Shown here in pieces: positions 56,853-64,000 of a stretch of DNA of 64,000 nucleotides. Under the pieces are notes generated by a model that saw only the letters and a list, made by a program, of their open reading frames with translations, was not told the origin of the DNA and made no database searches. The stretch covers positions 659,978 to 723,977 of the forward strand of contig NZ_QPFB01000001.1 of assembly GCF_004348115.1 (NCBI RefSeq). The letters run 5' to 3'. Made by a program: the position numbers and the translations under genes. How positions within the stretch are numbered: the first letter of the stretch is position 1; the number at the start of each line of letters is the position of its first letter. Origin of the DNA: Stenotrophomonas sp. ATCM1_4 (lineage in GTDB: Bacteria > Pseudomonadota > Gammaproteobacteria > Xanthomonadales > Xanthomonadaceae).

Positions 56853-57671
56853 ATGAAAAGGACGTTGCCAGCGACGTTGGACGCGGAGCAGAAGAAGGTG
56901 GTCAAAGCAGTGACGGCGCAGGTCCATGCGGCGGCGTTGAATACCGATGCCATTGACCGGGCAGCCTGCCGGGCGGTCATCGAGAAGGCATATGCAGCGA
57001 TGGGGTTGCCGGCACCGACGGTACGCTTCTTCGACAGCCCGCAGGCCAGCATGCGCCATTTGCGCGAATTGGCGTCCGGAGGAATGGGCGAGCCGGCACC
57101 GCTGGCGGCGGACTTCAGCCAGTTCACCGGCGACATGGACGAGCTGCAGGGTTTGCTGGCCTCGATGGCGTCGGTGCAACCGCGTGGCCTCGCCGAATGG
57201 GGTGAGGAAGTGGAGTTGCCTGCTGGTGACTTGGAGCGGGAAGTGATCCAACCGTTCACTTGGGAGGCTGGCTGGGAGGGCCTTGCCGGTGCCGTGGACA
57301 AGGCGCTGGGCAGACTGATCCATTTCGAGCACGCGGTCACCGAGGCGTTGGAAGCTTCATTGCAGGACGGGCGCCAGGAATGGCTGTTGTATTCGGGCGG
57401 TGCGGCGCATCTCTGGGGCGGTGCCGAGGCGCTTGGTCGTGCGCAGGCACTGGTGGCGCTGGGCATGCTGGATGAGGAACCGCCGGCGCTTGCCTTGGGC
57501 GGCGAAGTGTTGCGTAGCTGCGGTTGGGTGAACGCCTTCGAAAAGCTGTGCCTGGTGAGTGAGCGGCCAGCGTCGCTGTCGCTGCAGGGTCAGGCACGGG
57601 ACCGGCAGGGGCTGCAGGCGCACGTGACCTGGCGCGACGGTGAAAGCAGCACGTACACCTACCGCGATTAG
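56853..57671 (+). CDS. protein of unknown function, 272 aa
   Basis: Not recognised with confidence. No signal peptide or membrane segment. The N-terminal part includes ALNTDAIDRAACRAVIEKAYAAMGLPAPTVRFFDSPQAS. That pattern (T-x-x-IDR, Ala-rich helix, GLP-P, then DSP) recalls the start of DUF6745-type proteins. The rest is acidic with many Trp and Gly (PFTWEAGWEGLAGAV, WLLYSGGAAHLWGGAEAL). Start ATG 56853 after GGTGGGA; the frame is open upstream into guaA but without conservation. Codon use fits a real gene. It stands alone between the guaA terminator and a decayed LysR gene. Confidence 0.65.
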   Translation: MKRTLPATLDAEQKKVVKAVTAQVHAAALNTDAIDRAACRAVIEKAYAAMGLPAPTVRFFDSPQASMRHLRELASGGMGEPAPLAADFSQFTGDMDELQGLLASMASVQPRGLAEWGEEVELPAGDLEREVIQPFTWEAGWEGLAGAVDKALGRLIHFEHAVTEALEASLQDGRQEWLLYSGGAAHLWGGAEALGRAQALVALGMLDEEPPALALGGEVLRSCGWVNAFEKLCLVSERPASLSLQGQARDRQGLQAHVTWRDGESSTYTYRD

Positions 57672-57759
57672 GGGCCGGGCGGCGGGCGGCTGACTCGGCC
57701 GGTGTCCGGGGCGCTGAACCCGCCCGCTGATATTGTCCGGGCGCTATCGCACAGACCGT

Positions 57760-58326
57760 TCAGGTGACCGGCAGCACAGGGGAGTCGTCAGTGCCCAGGT
57801 GCCTGATCAGCAGCTCGGCAAGGGCCCGGATCTTCCGGGCCGGATGGGCGCAGCAGGTAGATGCCACCGCAGGTACGGGGTAGTGCGGCATGGCCGCCAC
57901 CAATGCCCCCGTAACCAGCGCCTGGCCGACGAGGAACCTGGGCAGGCAGGCGATGCCGAGCCCCGCCATTGCTGCCGCAGCCCGCGCCGCGCCGTTGTCA
58001 GCCCTGAACCGACCTTGCGCAGGCACGCTGATGACGCGTTGGTCGCTCATGAAGCGCCAGGTCTCCACGCCCTGGGTCAGAAGCTGATGCGCGGCCAACT
58101 GCTCAGGTGTGGTCGGCGTGCCATGCTCACGAAGGTACTGCGGGCTGGCGACCAGGCTGCCGTCGATGGGGCGATCCGACGTGCGATGAGGGTGGAATCG
58201 TGCAACGTGCCGATCCGGTTCGCGCAATCGAAGCCTTCGCCCAACAGGTCAACGAAACGGTCGCTCTAGCTGGTGAGCACGCTCAGGCGTGGGGGCGCAA
58301 GCCACAGGCGCCCGTGCACGCGGGTG
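57760..58326 (-). pseudogene. decayed LysR-family regulator
   Basis: Only the ligand-binding part of a LysR protein survives. From 58326 the minus strand reads RVHGRLWLAPPRLSVLTS, an in-frame stop TAG (58268-58266), then SDRFVDLLGEGFDCANRIGTLHDSTLIARRIAP. A one-base loss near 58166-58170 shifts the frame, and DGSLVASPQYLREHGTPTTPEQL and so on continues to the stop at 57760. About 20 residues before the in-frame stop and the whole N-terminal helix-turn-helix are missing. Both frames align in order to the intact LysR protein next to it. Confidence 0.85.
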
Positions 58327-58339
58327 GTTGTGGGGCAGG

Positions 58340-59239
58340 TCAGATGGCTGCGGTGTCCGGGAACACCCGCTCGCTCAGGAAATCGACCAGCGCCCGCAGC
58401 TTGGGCGAGGGGTGCTTGCTGGCCGGCCAGAGGATGTGGAACACGCCGGTGGCGCCGATGGCGTCTTCCAGCAACGGCAGCAGGCGTCCGTCGGCCAGCG
58501 GCTCGCGGATGGCGAAGTCGGGCAGGTAGGCGATGCCCAGCCCGCGCAGCGCGAAGCACAGCCGCGTCTCGATGTTGTTGCAGACCATGGTCCGTGGCAG
58601 TTGCAGTTCGCCTTCGGCGATGGGGTGGCGCAATCCCCAGGTTTCCAGCTTGCCGGTGTTGGGGAAGCGGTAGTGCAGGCACTGGTGATGCAACAGGTCG
58701 GCCGGCGTGCGCGGCGTGCCATGGCGGGCGAGATAGGCCGGTGAAGCCACGACCTGCAGCCGGAAGGCACCCAGGCGGCGTGCCGACAGCCGCGAGTCGG
58801 CCGGGGCACCGGTGCGTATCACCGCATCGAAGCCCTCCTCGATCACGTCCACCATGCGGTCGGTGAAGTCCAGGTCCAGTTCGATGTCCGGGTAGGTGCG
58901 CATGAACTCGCCCAGTACCGGCAGCATCAACGGACTGACCAGGGGCAGGCTGATGCGCAGTCGCCCGCGCGGCGCGCCGCTGGCCTGGGACAGCTCAAGT
59001 TCGGCGGCTTCGATCTCGGCCAGGATGCGCCGGCTGCGCTCCAGGAACAGCGCGCCCTCGGCGGTGAGGGTGACGCTGCGCGTGCTGCGGTGGAACAGGC
59101 GTACCCCCAGCTTTTCCTCCAGGCGCGCGACGCTCTTGCCGATGGCCGAGGCGGAGACGCCCAGTTGCCGCCCGGCAGCCACGAAGCTGCGGGTCTCGGC
59201 GACCTGCACGAACACGACGAAGCCGTTGAGGCTGTCCAT
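58340..59239 (-). CDS. LysR-family transcriptional regulator
   Basis: 299 aa. N-terminal winged helix-turn-helix (FVVFVQVAETRSFVAAGRQLGVSASAIGKSVARLEEKLGVRLFHRSTRSVTLTAEG) and substrate-binding domain (GRLRISLPLVSPL, DRMVDVIEEGFDAVIRTG, LVASPAYL-type core). Start ATG 59239. Divergent from the serine hydrolase-MFS operon 124 bases away, the usual position for a LysR regulator of that operon. A tandem relative has decayed just downstream. Confidence 0.92.
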   Translation of the reverse strand: MDSLNGFVVFVQVAETRSFVAAGRQLGVSASAIGKSVARLEEKLGVRLFHRSTRSVTLTAEGALFLERSRRILAEIEAAELELSQASGAPRGRLRISLPLVSPLMLPVLGEFMRTYPDIELDLDFTDRMVDVIEEGFDAVIRTGAPADSRLSARRLGAFRLQVVASPAYLARHGTPRTPADLLHHQCLHYRFPNTGKLETWGLRHPIAEGELQLPRTMVCNNIETRLCFALRGLGIAYLPDFAIREPLADGRLLPLLEDAIGATGVFHILWPASKHPSPKLRALVDFLSERVFPDTAAI

Positions 59240-59363
59240 CCCTGCTCCCTGACGTGGCGTGATTGCGGACGTTTGTATCCACACAGCGCGGAAATTTAGC
59301 CCACTTTTTCCCGAATGGAAGGATTTCTATCGTCACACCTCCCCCAAGCAGTGAGGTGTTTCC

Positions 59364-60551
59364 ATGACGATGACGTCGTCCTTGCCATCGCCAGCCCCCG
59401 ACCGCTCGCCGCTCAGCGCCCCCGTGAAGGCCGTCGTTGACCAGGCCATCGCCGAGCATCGGCTGGTGGGGGCGGTGGTGCTGGTGCGCCGGGATGGGCG
59501 CTGGGTGCACCGCCAGGCGGCCGGGATGGCCGATCGCGAGGCGGCGCGGCCGATGCAGTTGGACACGATCTTCCGGCTTGCTTCGGTCAGCAAGCCCATC
59601 GTGTCGATGGCGGCGCTGCTGCTGGTTGCACGTGGGCAACTGGACCTGGACGTGGACATCCGTCGATGGCTGCCGTGGTTCCAGCCTCGGTTGGCCGACG
59701 GACAGCCGGCCGTCATCACGCCCCGGCACCTGCTCAGCCATACGGCCGGGCTCGGCTATCGCTTCTTCGAAGCAGACGCGCAGGGGCCTTATGCACGGGC
59801 CGGCGTGTCCGACGGCATGGATGCGGTCGGGTTCGGCCTGGACGAGAACCTGCGCCGGATCGCCAGCGTGCCGTTGGCCTATGCCCCCGGAGCCGGATGG
59901 GGGTACTCGTTGGCCACCGATGTCCTGGGGCGGCTGGTTGCACAGGTGCACGGACAACCGCTGGCGCAGGCGGTCCGTGCGTTGCTGACCGGCCCGTTGG
60001 AGATGCGCGATACCGGTTTCGTGGTGGACGATGCCGCGCGGCTGGCCGTGGCCTATGTGACTGACCAGCCGGTGCCGCATCGGCTGGGCGAGGGCGAGGT
60101 GGTCGCCCCGTTTGAAGGCACGGTCGGCATCCCGTTCAGTCCATCACGCGTCCTGGACCCGATGGCATTCGCATCCGCGGGTGCCGGCATGGCGGGTACG
60201 GCGGGCGACTTCCTGCGCTTGCTCGAGGCGCTGCGCAGCGAAGCGCTGCTGCCGCCCGCGCTGCTGGACGAGGCCGGGCGCGACCAGACCGGGGGAGCGG
60301 AGGTGGCCGGTGCCCCCGGGTTCGGCTTCGGGCTGGGCTTCTCGGTGCTGCGCGATCCGTTGCTGGCGGGCTCGCCGGAAAGCCCCGGGACCTGGCGCTG
60401 GGGCGGCGCCTACGGGCATTCTTGGTTCGTGGACAGGCCGCAGCGATTGAGCGTGGTCGCTTTCACCAACACCCTGTACGAGGGCATGTCCGGGCGTTTC
60501 GTCGCCGATGTGCGCGATGCGGTATACGCCGGCATTGGCGGTGCCCGATGA
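59364..60551 (+). CDS. beta-lactamase-fold serine hydrolase
   Basis: 395 aa. Class C beta-lactamase/esterase EstB-type: nucleophile motif S74-V-S-K77 (FRLASVSKP), second motif GWGYSLATDVLG (Tyr with Ser in place of Asn), and GGAYGHSWFVD in the KTG position. There is no signal peptide, which argues for a cytoplasmic esterase or peptidase rather than a periplasmic beta-lactamase. It overlaps the MFS gene as ATGA. Confidence 0.88.
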   Translation: MTMTSSLPSPAPDRSPLSAPVKAVVDQAIAEHRLVGAVVLVRRDGRWVHRQAAGMADREAARPMQLDTIFRLASVSKPIVSMAALLLVARGQLDLDVDIRRWLPWFQPRLADGQPAVITPRHLLSHTAGLGYRFFEADAQGPYARAGVSDGMDAVGFGLDENLRRIASVPLAYAPGAGWGYSLATDVLGRLVAQVHGQPLAQAVRALLTGPLEMRDTGFVVDDAARLAVAYVTDQPVPHRLGEGEVVAPFEGTVGIPFSPSRVLDPMAFASAGAGMAGTAGDFLRLLEALRSEALLPPALLDEAGRDQTGGAEVAGAPGFGFGLGFSVLRDPLLAGSPESPGTWRWGGAYGHSWFVDRPQRLSVVAFTNTLYEGMSGRFVADVRDAVYAGIGGAR

Positions 60552-61717
60552 AGGCCGGTCCGCACGACCGCCTGCCGCTGGCGTCGCTGCTGGCGCTGGC
60601 CTTGGCAGGGTTCATCACCATCCTCACCGAGGCGCTGCCGGCCGGCCTGTTGCCGCAGATGGCGCAGGGGCTGGCGGTGTCGGAAGCCTGGGTCGGCCAG
60701 ACCATCACCGTCTACGCCCTGGGCTCGATGATCGCCGCGATCCCGCTGACCACCGCCACCCAGGGCATGCGCCGACGGGCGTTGTTGCTGGCCGCGATCG
60801 CCGGCTTCGCGCTGACCAACGCGGTCACCACGTTCTCTTCGAACCTTGTGCTGACGATGCTGGCGCGCTTCGGCGCCGGCGTGTCGGCAGGGCTGCTGTG
60901 GGCGTTGTTGGCAGGCTATGCCACGCGCATGGTGCCGGCGTCGCAGAAGGGCAAGGCGATCGCGATTGCGATGGTCGGCACGCCGTTGGCGCTGTCACTG
61001 GGAATCCCGGCGGGAACCCTGCTGGGCCAGGTGCTGGGCTGGCGGACCTGCTTCGGCATCATGAGCGTGCTGGCGGTGTTGTTGATGGCCTGGGTACGCC
61101 TGCGCCTGCCGGACTTCCCCGGCCAGGACAAGGGTCGAAGGGCATCGCTGCGGCAGGTGTTCACCTTGCCGGGGGTGCGGCCGGTGCTGCTCGTGGTGTT
61201 GGCTTACGTGCTGGCGCACAACATCCTGTACACCTACATCGCGCCGTTTCTGGCACGTGCGGGCATGGCGGCGCGGACGGACCTGGTGTTGCTGGTGTTC
61301 GGCAGCGCATCGTTGTTTGGCATCGTCGGCGTGGGTCTCTGGATCGACCATCATCTGCGCCTGCTCACGCTCGCCAGCACGGGGCTGTTTGCCACCGCTG
61401 CGCTTGCACTGGGAGTCCTGGGCGACATGCCCGTGGTGGTCTACGCCGCGGTGGCGATCTGGGGGTTGGCGTTCGGAGGCGCGGCAACCCTGTTCCAGAC
61501 CGCGCTGGCGACAGCCGCCGGGGCGGCGGCCGATGTGGCGCAATCGATGCTGGTCACCACCTGGAACCTGGCCATCGCCGGCGGCGGCCTGATCGGTGGC
61601 GTCCTGCTCACGCACGCCGGGGCGGGGGCGTTTCCACCGGCCGTGATGATGCTGCTGGCAGTGGCGGCTTGGCTGGCCTGGCGGCAACCGGCGGACGCCT
61701 GCGCACGCGTCGCCTGA
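60548..61717 (+). CDS. MFS transporter, DHA1-type
   Basis: 389 aa with twelve hydrophobic segments. N-terminal ITILTEALPAGLLPQMAQGL and the motif-A-like loop after segment 2 (TTATQGMRRRALLL), plus motif C-like GTPLALSLGIPAG, resemble the AraJ/SotB/YdhP drug or sugar efflux group. Translationally coupled to the serine hydrolase, so the pair may hydrolyse and export a compound; the substrate is unknown. Confidence 0.88.
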   Translation: MKAGPHDRLPLASLLALALAGFITILTEALPAGLLPQMAQGLAVSEAWVGQTITVYALGSMIAAIPLTTATQGMRRRALLLAAIAGFALTNAVTTFSSNLVLTMLARFGAGVSAGLLWALLAGYATRMVPASQKGKAIAIAMVGTPLALSLGIPAGTLLGQVLGWRTCFGIMSVLAVLLMAWVRLRLPDFPGQDKGRRASLRQVFTLPGVRPVLLVVLAYVLAHNILYTYIAPFLARAGMAARTDLVLLVFGSASLFGIVGVGLWIDHHLRLLTLASTGLFATAALALGVLGDMPVVVYAAVAIWGLAFGGAATLFQTALATAAGAAADVAQSMLVTTWNLAIAGGGLIGGVLLTHAGAGAFPPAVMMLLAVAAWLAWRQPADACARVA

Positions 61718-61788
61718 CCCGCGCGGGGCGCGAGGAATGCGTCGCGACAGCGTGGCAATCCATGCAGTGCGGACACCGCCTCGCCGCG

Positions 61789-62682
61789 TCAGGCGGGCCC
61801 GGCTTCCGGGGCGAATTCGGCGACCAGCTGCAACCAGGCCTGGGCGGCGGCGGACAGGTATCCGCCGCGACGCCAGGTCAGTGCCATCTTCCAGTCCAGT
61901 TCGGGCGCGTCCAGCGGCACGACGGCCACGTCCGGACGTGGCCGGGCCACGGCGATCATGCGCGGCAGCAGGGCCACGCCCAGGCCGGCGGCGACCAGGG
62001 CGATGATGAAATCCGGTTGGCCGCTGCGGGTGGCCTCGCGTGGCGTGAAGCCGCGCGCCAGGCAGGCCTGGACGATGCGGCGGTTGAGCATGAAGCCCTT
62101 TTCGAACAGCACGAACGGCACCTGCGCCAGGTCCTGCAGCTGCAGCGACGGCCGCCGTGCCAGCGGGTGCGCCTGCGGCAGCAGCGCGACCAGTGGCTCG
62201 GTGCGCACGGCCTGCCATTCCAGGTCGTCGGCCACGGGCAGCAGGCTCGCGGCCAGCTCGATCTCACCGGCGCGCAGGCTTTCCTCCAGGGCCTCGCTGC
62301 CTCGCTGCTGCACGTGCAGTTCGATCTGCGGGTATTGCTGGCGGAAGCGTGCCAGCGCGGGCGCGAACAACACGTCGCTGCCCAGCGAGGCCAGGCCCAG
62401 GTGAAGCGCGCCTCGTTGCAGGCCGCGCAGTTCTTCAAGTTCGCGCAGCATGTCCTCGCGCTCGCCGAGCAGGGCCAGGGCACGCCGGTAGACGATCTGC
62501 CCGGCGGGCGTCAGCCGCACGCCGTGGCGGGAGCGCTCCAGCAGGGTTTCACCCAGCTCATCTTCCAGCTGGCGGATGGCCTTGCTGACCGTGGGCTGGG
62601 TGGCGAACAGGGTCTCGGCCGCGGCGGAGAAGCCGTCCCGCCGGACCACTTCGACCAGCATCCGGAGTTGGCGGATATCCAT
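61789..62682 (-). CDS. LysR-family regulator, CidR-like by position
   Basis: 297 aa. HTH MDIRQLRMLVEVVRRDGFSAAAETLFATQPTVSKAIRQLEDELGETLLERS, followed by a LysR substrate-binding domain. Start ATG 62682. Divergent from the CidA/LrgA-LrgB pair; in Firmicutes the LysR protein CidR controls cidAB in response to acetate or overflow metabolism. Equivalence here is inference. Confidence 0.9.
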   Translation of the reverse strand: MDIRQLRMLVEVVRRDGFSAAAETLFATQPTVSKAIRQLEDELGETLLERSRHGVRLTPAGQIVYRRALALLGEREDMLRELEELRGLQRGALHLGLASLGSDVLFAPALARFRQQYPQIELHVQQRGSEALEESLRAGEIELAASLLPVADDLEWQAVRTEPLVALLPQAHPLARRPSLQLQDLAQVPFVLFEKGFMLNRRIVQACLARGFTPREATRSGQPDFIIALVAAGLGVALLPRMIAVARPRPDVAVVPLDAPELDWKMALTWRRGGYLSAAAQAWLQLVAEFAPEAGPA

Positions 62683-62753
62683 TCTTAATTGGAATTCATT
62701 GGATTCAATCAATTCATTTTAATTATGCAATGGGCAGGCGTACACAGGAGGGC
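62683..62753. promoter_or_regulatory. AT-rich operator/promoter region between LysR and cidA
   Basis: The segment 62683-62728 is strongly AT-rich in a GC-rich window. It contains the direct repeat ATTGGAATTC / ATTGGATTC and a near-palindrome TTGGATTCAATCAA (62699-62712), a plausible LysR binding site. AGGAGG at 62746-62751 is the cidA ribosome-binding site. Confidence 0.55.
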
Positions 62754-63173
62754 ATGGATACCTTCCTTGTTTCCCTGCGCCGCCACCGGGCAGGCCTGCG
62801 GCGTGGCTTCCGGCGCAGCCGAGTGCTGCAGATCCTGGCGCTGGTCGCGGTCTGGCTGCTGGCCGATGCCCTGATGCGGCAATGGGGCGTGCCGGTGCCG
62901 GGCGGCATCGTCGGCTTGTGCGTGCTGTTGCTGGCCTTTGCACTGGGCTGGTTGTCACCGCGTACCTTCAGCGGCGGCGCGCGCTGGCTGCTGGCCGAGA
63001 TGCTGCTGTTCTTCGTACCGGCGGCGATGATCCTGCTCGACAACCGGCAGATGTTTGGCTGGCTGGGCCTGAAGCTGCTGGTGGTGGTGGTCGGCGGCAC
63101 GCTGCTGGTGATGGCGGCCACGGCGATGACGGTGGAGCTGCTGTTGCGCAGGGGCCAGCGCGATGAACATTGA
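62754..63173 (+). CDS. cidA: CidA/LrgA-family holin-like protein
   Basis: 139 aa with four hydrophobic segments. Family core VPVPGGIVGLCVLLLAFALGW and MLLFFVPAAMILLDN. CidA/LrgA proteins act in membrane permeability, murein hydrolase export or pyruvate transport together with the LrgB partner. Start ATG 62754 with AGGAGG upstream; the in-frame extension to 62730 lacks a site. Overlaps the partner gene by 11 bases. Confidence 0.9.
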   Translation: MDTFLVSLRRHRAGLRRGFRRSRVLQILALVAVWLLADALMRQWGVPVPGGIVGLCVLLLAFALGWLSPRTFSGGARWLLAEMLLFFVPAAMILLDNRQMFGWLGLKLLVVVVGGTLLVMAATAMTVELLLRRGQRDEH

Positions 63174-63876
63174 CCCTGGGTTTGCGCATCCGGCGCAATG
63201 GCTGTGGCCGGTGTTCTGGGCCGTGGCGACGATCGTGGCCTACCTTGGCGCCAAGCAGCTGTACCGGCGCAGCGGTCGGGCATGGGCATCGCCGCTGATC
63301 GTCGCGCCGTTGGTGCTGCTGGCGCTGGCCTCGTTGCTGCATGCCAGTTACCACGACTACCTGCGCGGTACCCATTGGCTGATGGCGATGCTGGGTCCGG
63401 CGACGGTGGCCTTCGCGGTGCCCATCCACGCGCAGCGGGCCTTGATCGCACGGCACTGGAAGGTGCTCGGTGCCGGGGTGCTGGTGGGCAGTGGCATCGC
63501 CATCACGGCCGCATGGTGGATGGCCACCGCCCTGCACCTGTCGCCGGAACTGCGGCTGAGCCTGGCGCCGCGTTCGATCACCACGCCGTTCGCGATGGAC
63601 GTGTCCGGCCGCATTGGCGGCATCCCCGAGTTGACCGCGGTGTTCGTGATGATCACCGGCATCTGCGGTTCCCTGTTCGGGCAACTGCTGCTCAAGGTGC
63701 TGCCGGTGCGCAGTGCGATGGCGCGTGGTGCGCTGTTCGGCATGGGCGCGCACGGCATGGGCGTGTCCAAGGCACGCGAGCTGGGGGAGAGCGAAGGCGC
63801 CATCGCCGGGCTGGTGATGGTGATGGCCGGCTTGGTCAACGTCGCTGCGGCACCGCTGTTGGCAATGCTGCTGTAG
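63163..63876 (+). CDS. lrgB: LrgB/CidB-family membrane protein
   Basis: 237 aa, polytopic. Diagnostic strings: GPATVAFAVPIHAQRALI, RSITTPFAMDVSGRIGGIPELTAVFVMITGICG and FGMGAHGMGVSKARELGESEGAIAGLVMVMAG. Partner of the CidA/LrgA protein; in plants and bacteria fused or paired forms transport pyruvate, lactate or glycolate. Convergent with the next gene. Confidence 0.93.
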   Translation: MNIDPGFAHPAQWLWPVFWAVATIVAYLGAKQLYRRSGRAWASPLIVAPLVLLALASLLHASYHDYLRGTHWLMAMLGPATVAFAVPIHAQRALIARHWKVLGAGVLVGSGIAITAAWWMATALHLSPELRLSLAPRSITTPFAMDVSGRIGGIPELTAVFVMITGICGSLFGQLLLKVLPVRSAMARGALFGMGAHGMGVSKARELGESEGAIAGLVMVMAGLVNVAAAPLLAMLL

Positions 63877-63879
63877 GGC

Positions 63880-64000
63880 TCATTCGATGGGCTTGGCGGC
63901 GGCGCTGGGCGACTGGGTGGCGGCACGGCGCGCCAGCACCGCCTCGCGGTGGGCGATGTAGGCATTGGAGCCGAGGATGATCAGTGCGCCGATCACGGTC
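63880..64000 (-). CDS. probable DMT/EamA-family transporter, C-terminal end only
   Basis: The minus strand is open from the window edge and ends at 63880. The visible tail reads TVIGALIILGSNAYIAHREAV, then ALARRAATQSPSAAAKPIE. A last hydrophobic helix followed by a basic tail, with the G-A-L-I-I-L-G-S-N pattern, is typical of the final segment of EamA-type permeases. The rest lies outside the window. Confidence 0.6.
   Translation of the reverse strand, partial: TVIGALIILGSNAYIAHREAVLARRAATQSPSAAAKPIE

Noticed and set aside
57760-58227. Intact small LysR-like gene
   Set aside because: It has only the ligand-binding half, and the matching upstream part lies in another frame with a stop codon; a pseudogene.
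59364-60551. Antibiotic-resistance class C beta-lactamase (LysR-AmpC pair)
   Set aside because: The divergent LysR gene is suggestive, but there is no signal peptide, the second motif is Tyr-Ser rather than Tyr-x-Asn and the third is not KTG. An esterase-type hydrolase is more likely.
60508-62688. 726-codon plus-strand open frame
   Set aside because: It runs across the MFS gene in another frame and antisense to the LysR gene; Gly/Arg-rich without family features.

Overview
The window is GC-rich, densely packed, mostly core chromosome from a gammaproteobacterium of the Xanthomonadaceae. Stenotrophomonas or a close relative is my best guess. This rests on gene content, gene order and codon use, not on a database search. 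I see no rRNA, tRNA, CRISPR array, prophage, integrase or insertion sequence. I also see no strong candidate for an undescribed multigene system; what stands out is mainly regulatory signals, domain variants and decay.

Layout. 1-6.5 kb: pgi (its first base lies outside the window), a RegA/RegB-type redox two-component pair, ispG, a PAP2 phosphatase and a GacA/UvrY-like regulator. 6.6-11.2 kb: rne and rluC, divergent. 11.2-16.4 kb: a ZIP metal transporter, a TonB-C-like lipoprotein, phhB, nfuA, a large repeat-bearing membrane protein and two small c-type cytochromes. 16.5-24.3 kb: an RND efflux operon with one membrane fusion lipoprotein and two different permeases. 24.3-24.6 kb: a two-copy palindromic intergenic repeat. 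24.6-29.2 kb: a minus-strand run with agmatine-to-putrescine genes (aguA, aguB), a GNAT acetyltransferase, a TraB-family membrane protein, a small periplasmic protein and an L36 gene.

29.4-37.7 kb: cmk, rpsA and ihfB, then lapA-lapB and envelope-polysaccharide genes (a WecA-like transferase, a WbpM-like dehydratase, galU). 37.9-42.3 kb: a fatty-acid beta-oxidation operon (TetR regulator, fadB-like, fadA-like) with a PsrA-type operator in front. 42.4-49.1 kb: ndk, rlmN, pilW, rodZ, yfgM, bamB and der. This is the familiar gammaproteobacterial block but without ispG and hisS; ispG sits about 40 kb away. 49.2-56.7 kb: a rhodanese-ThiF/MoeB protein, a Kef-type antiporter, folD, guaB and guaA.

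56.8-64 kb is more accessory. It holds an orphan 272-aa protein, a decayed LysR gene beside an intact LysR gene, a divergent serine hydrolase-MFS pair, a CidR-like regulator divergent from a CidA/LrgA-LrgB pair, and the end of a probable DMT-family permease.

Operons are tight, with many 1-20 base overlaps, and several transcription units end in clear GC-rich hairpins. Start codons were chosen from overlaps, ribosome-binding sites and family length. Functions rest on motifs I could read and recognised families, not on alignments.
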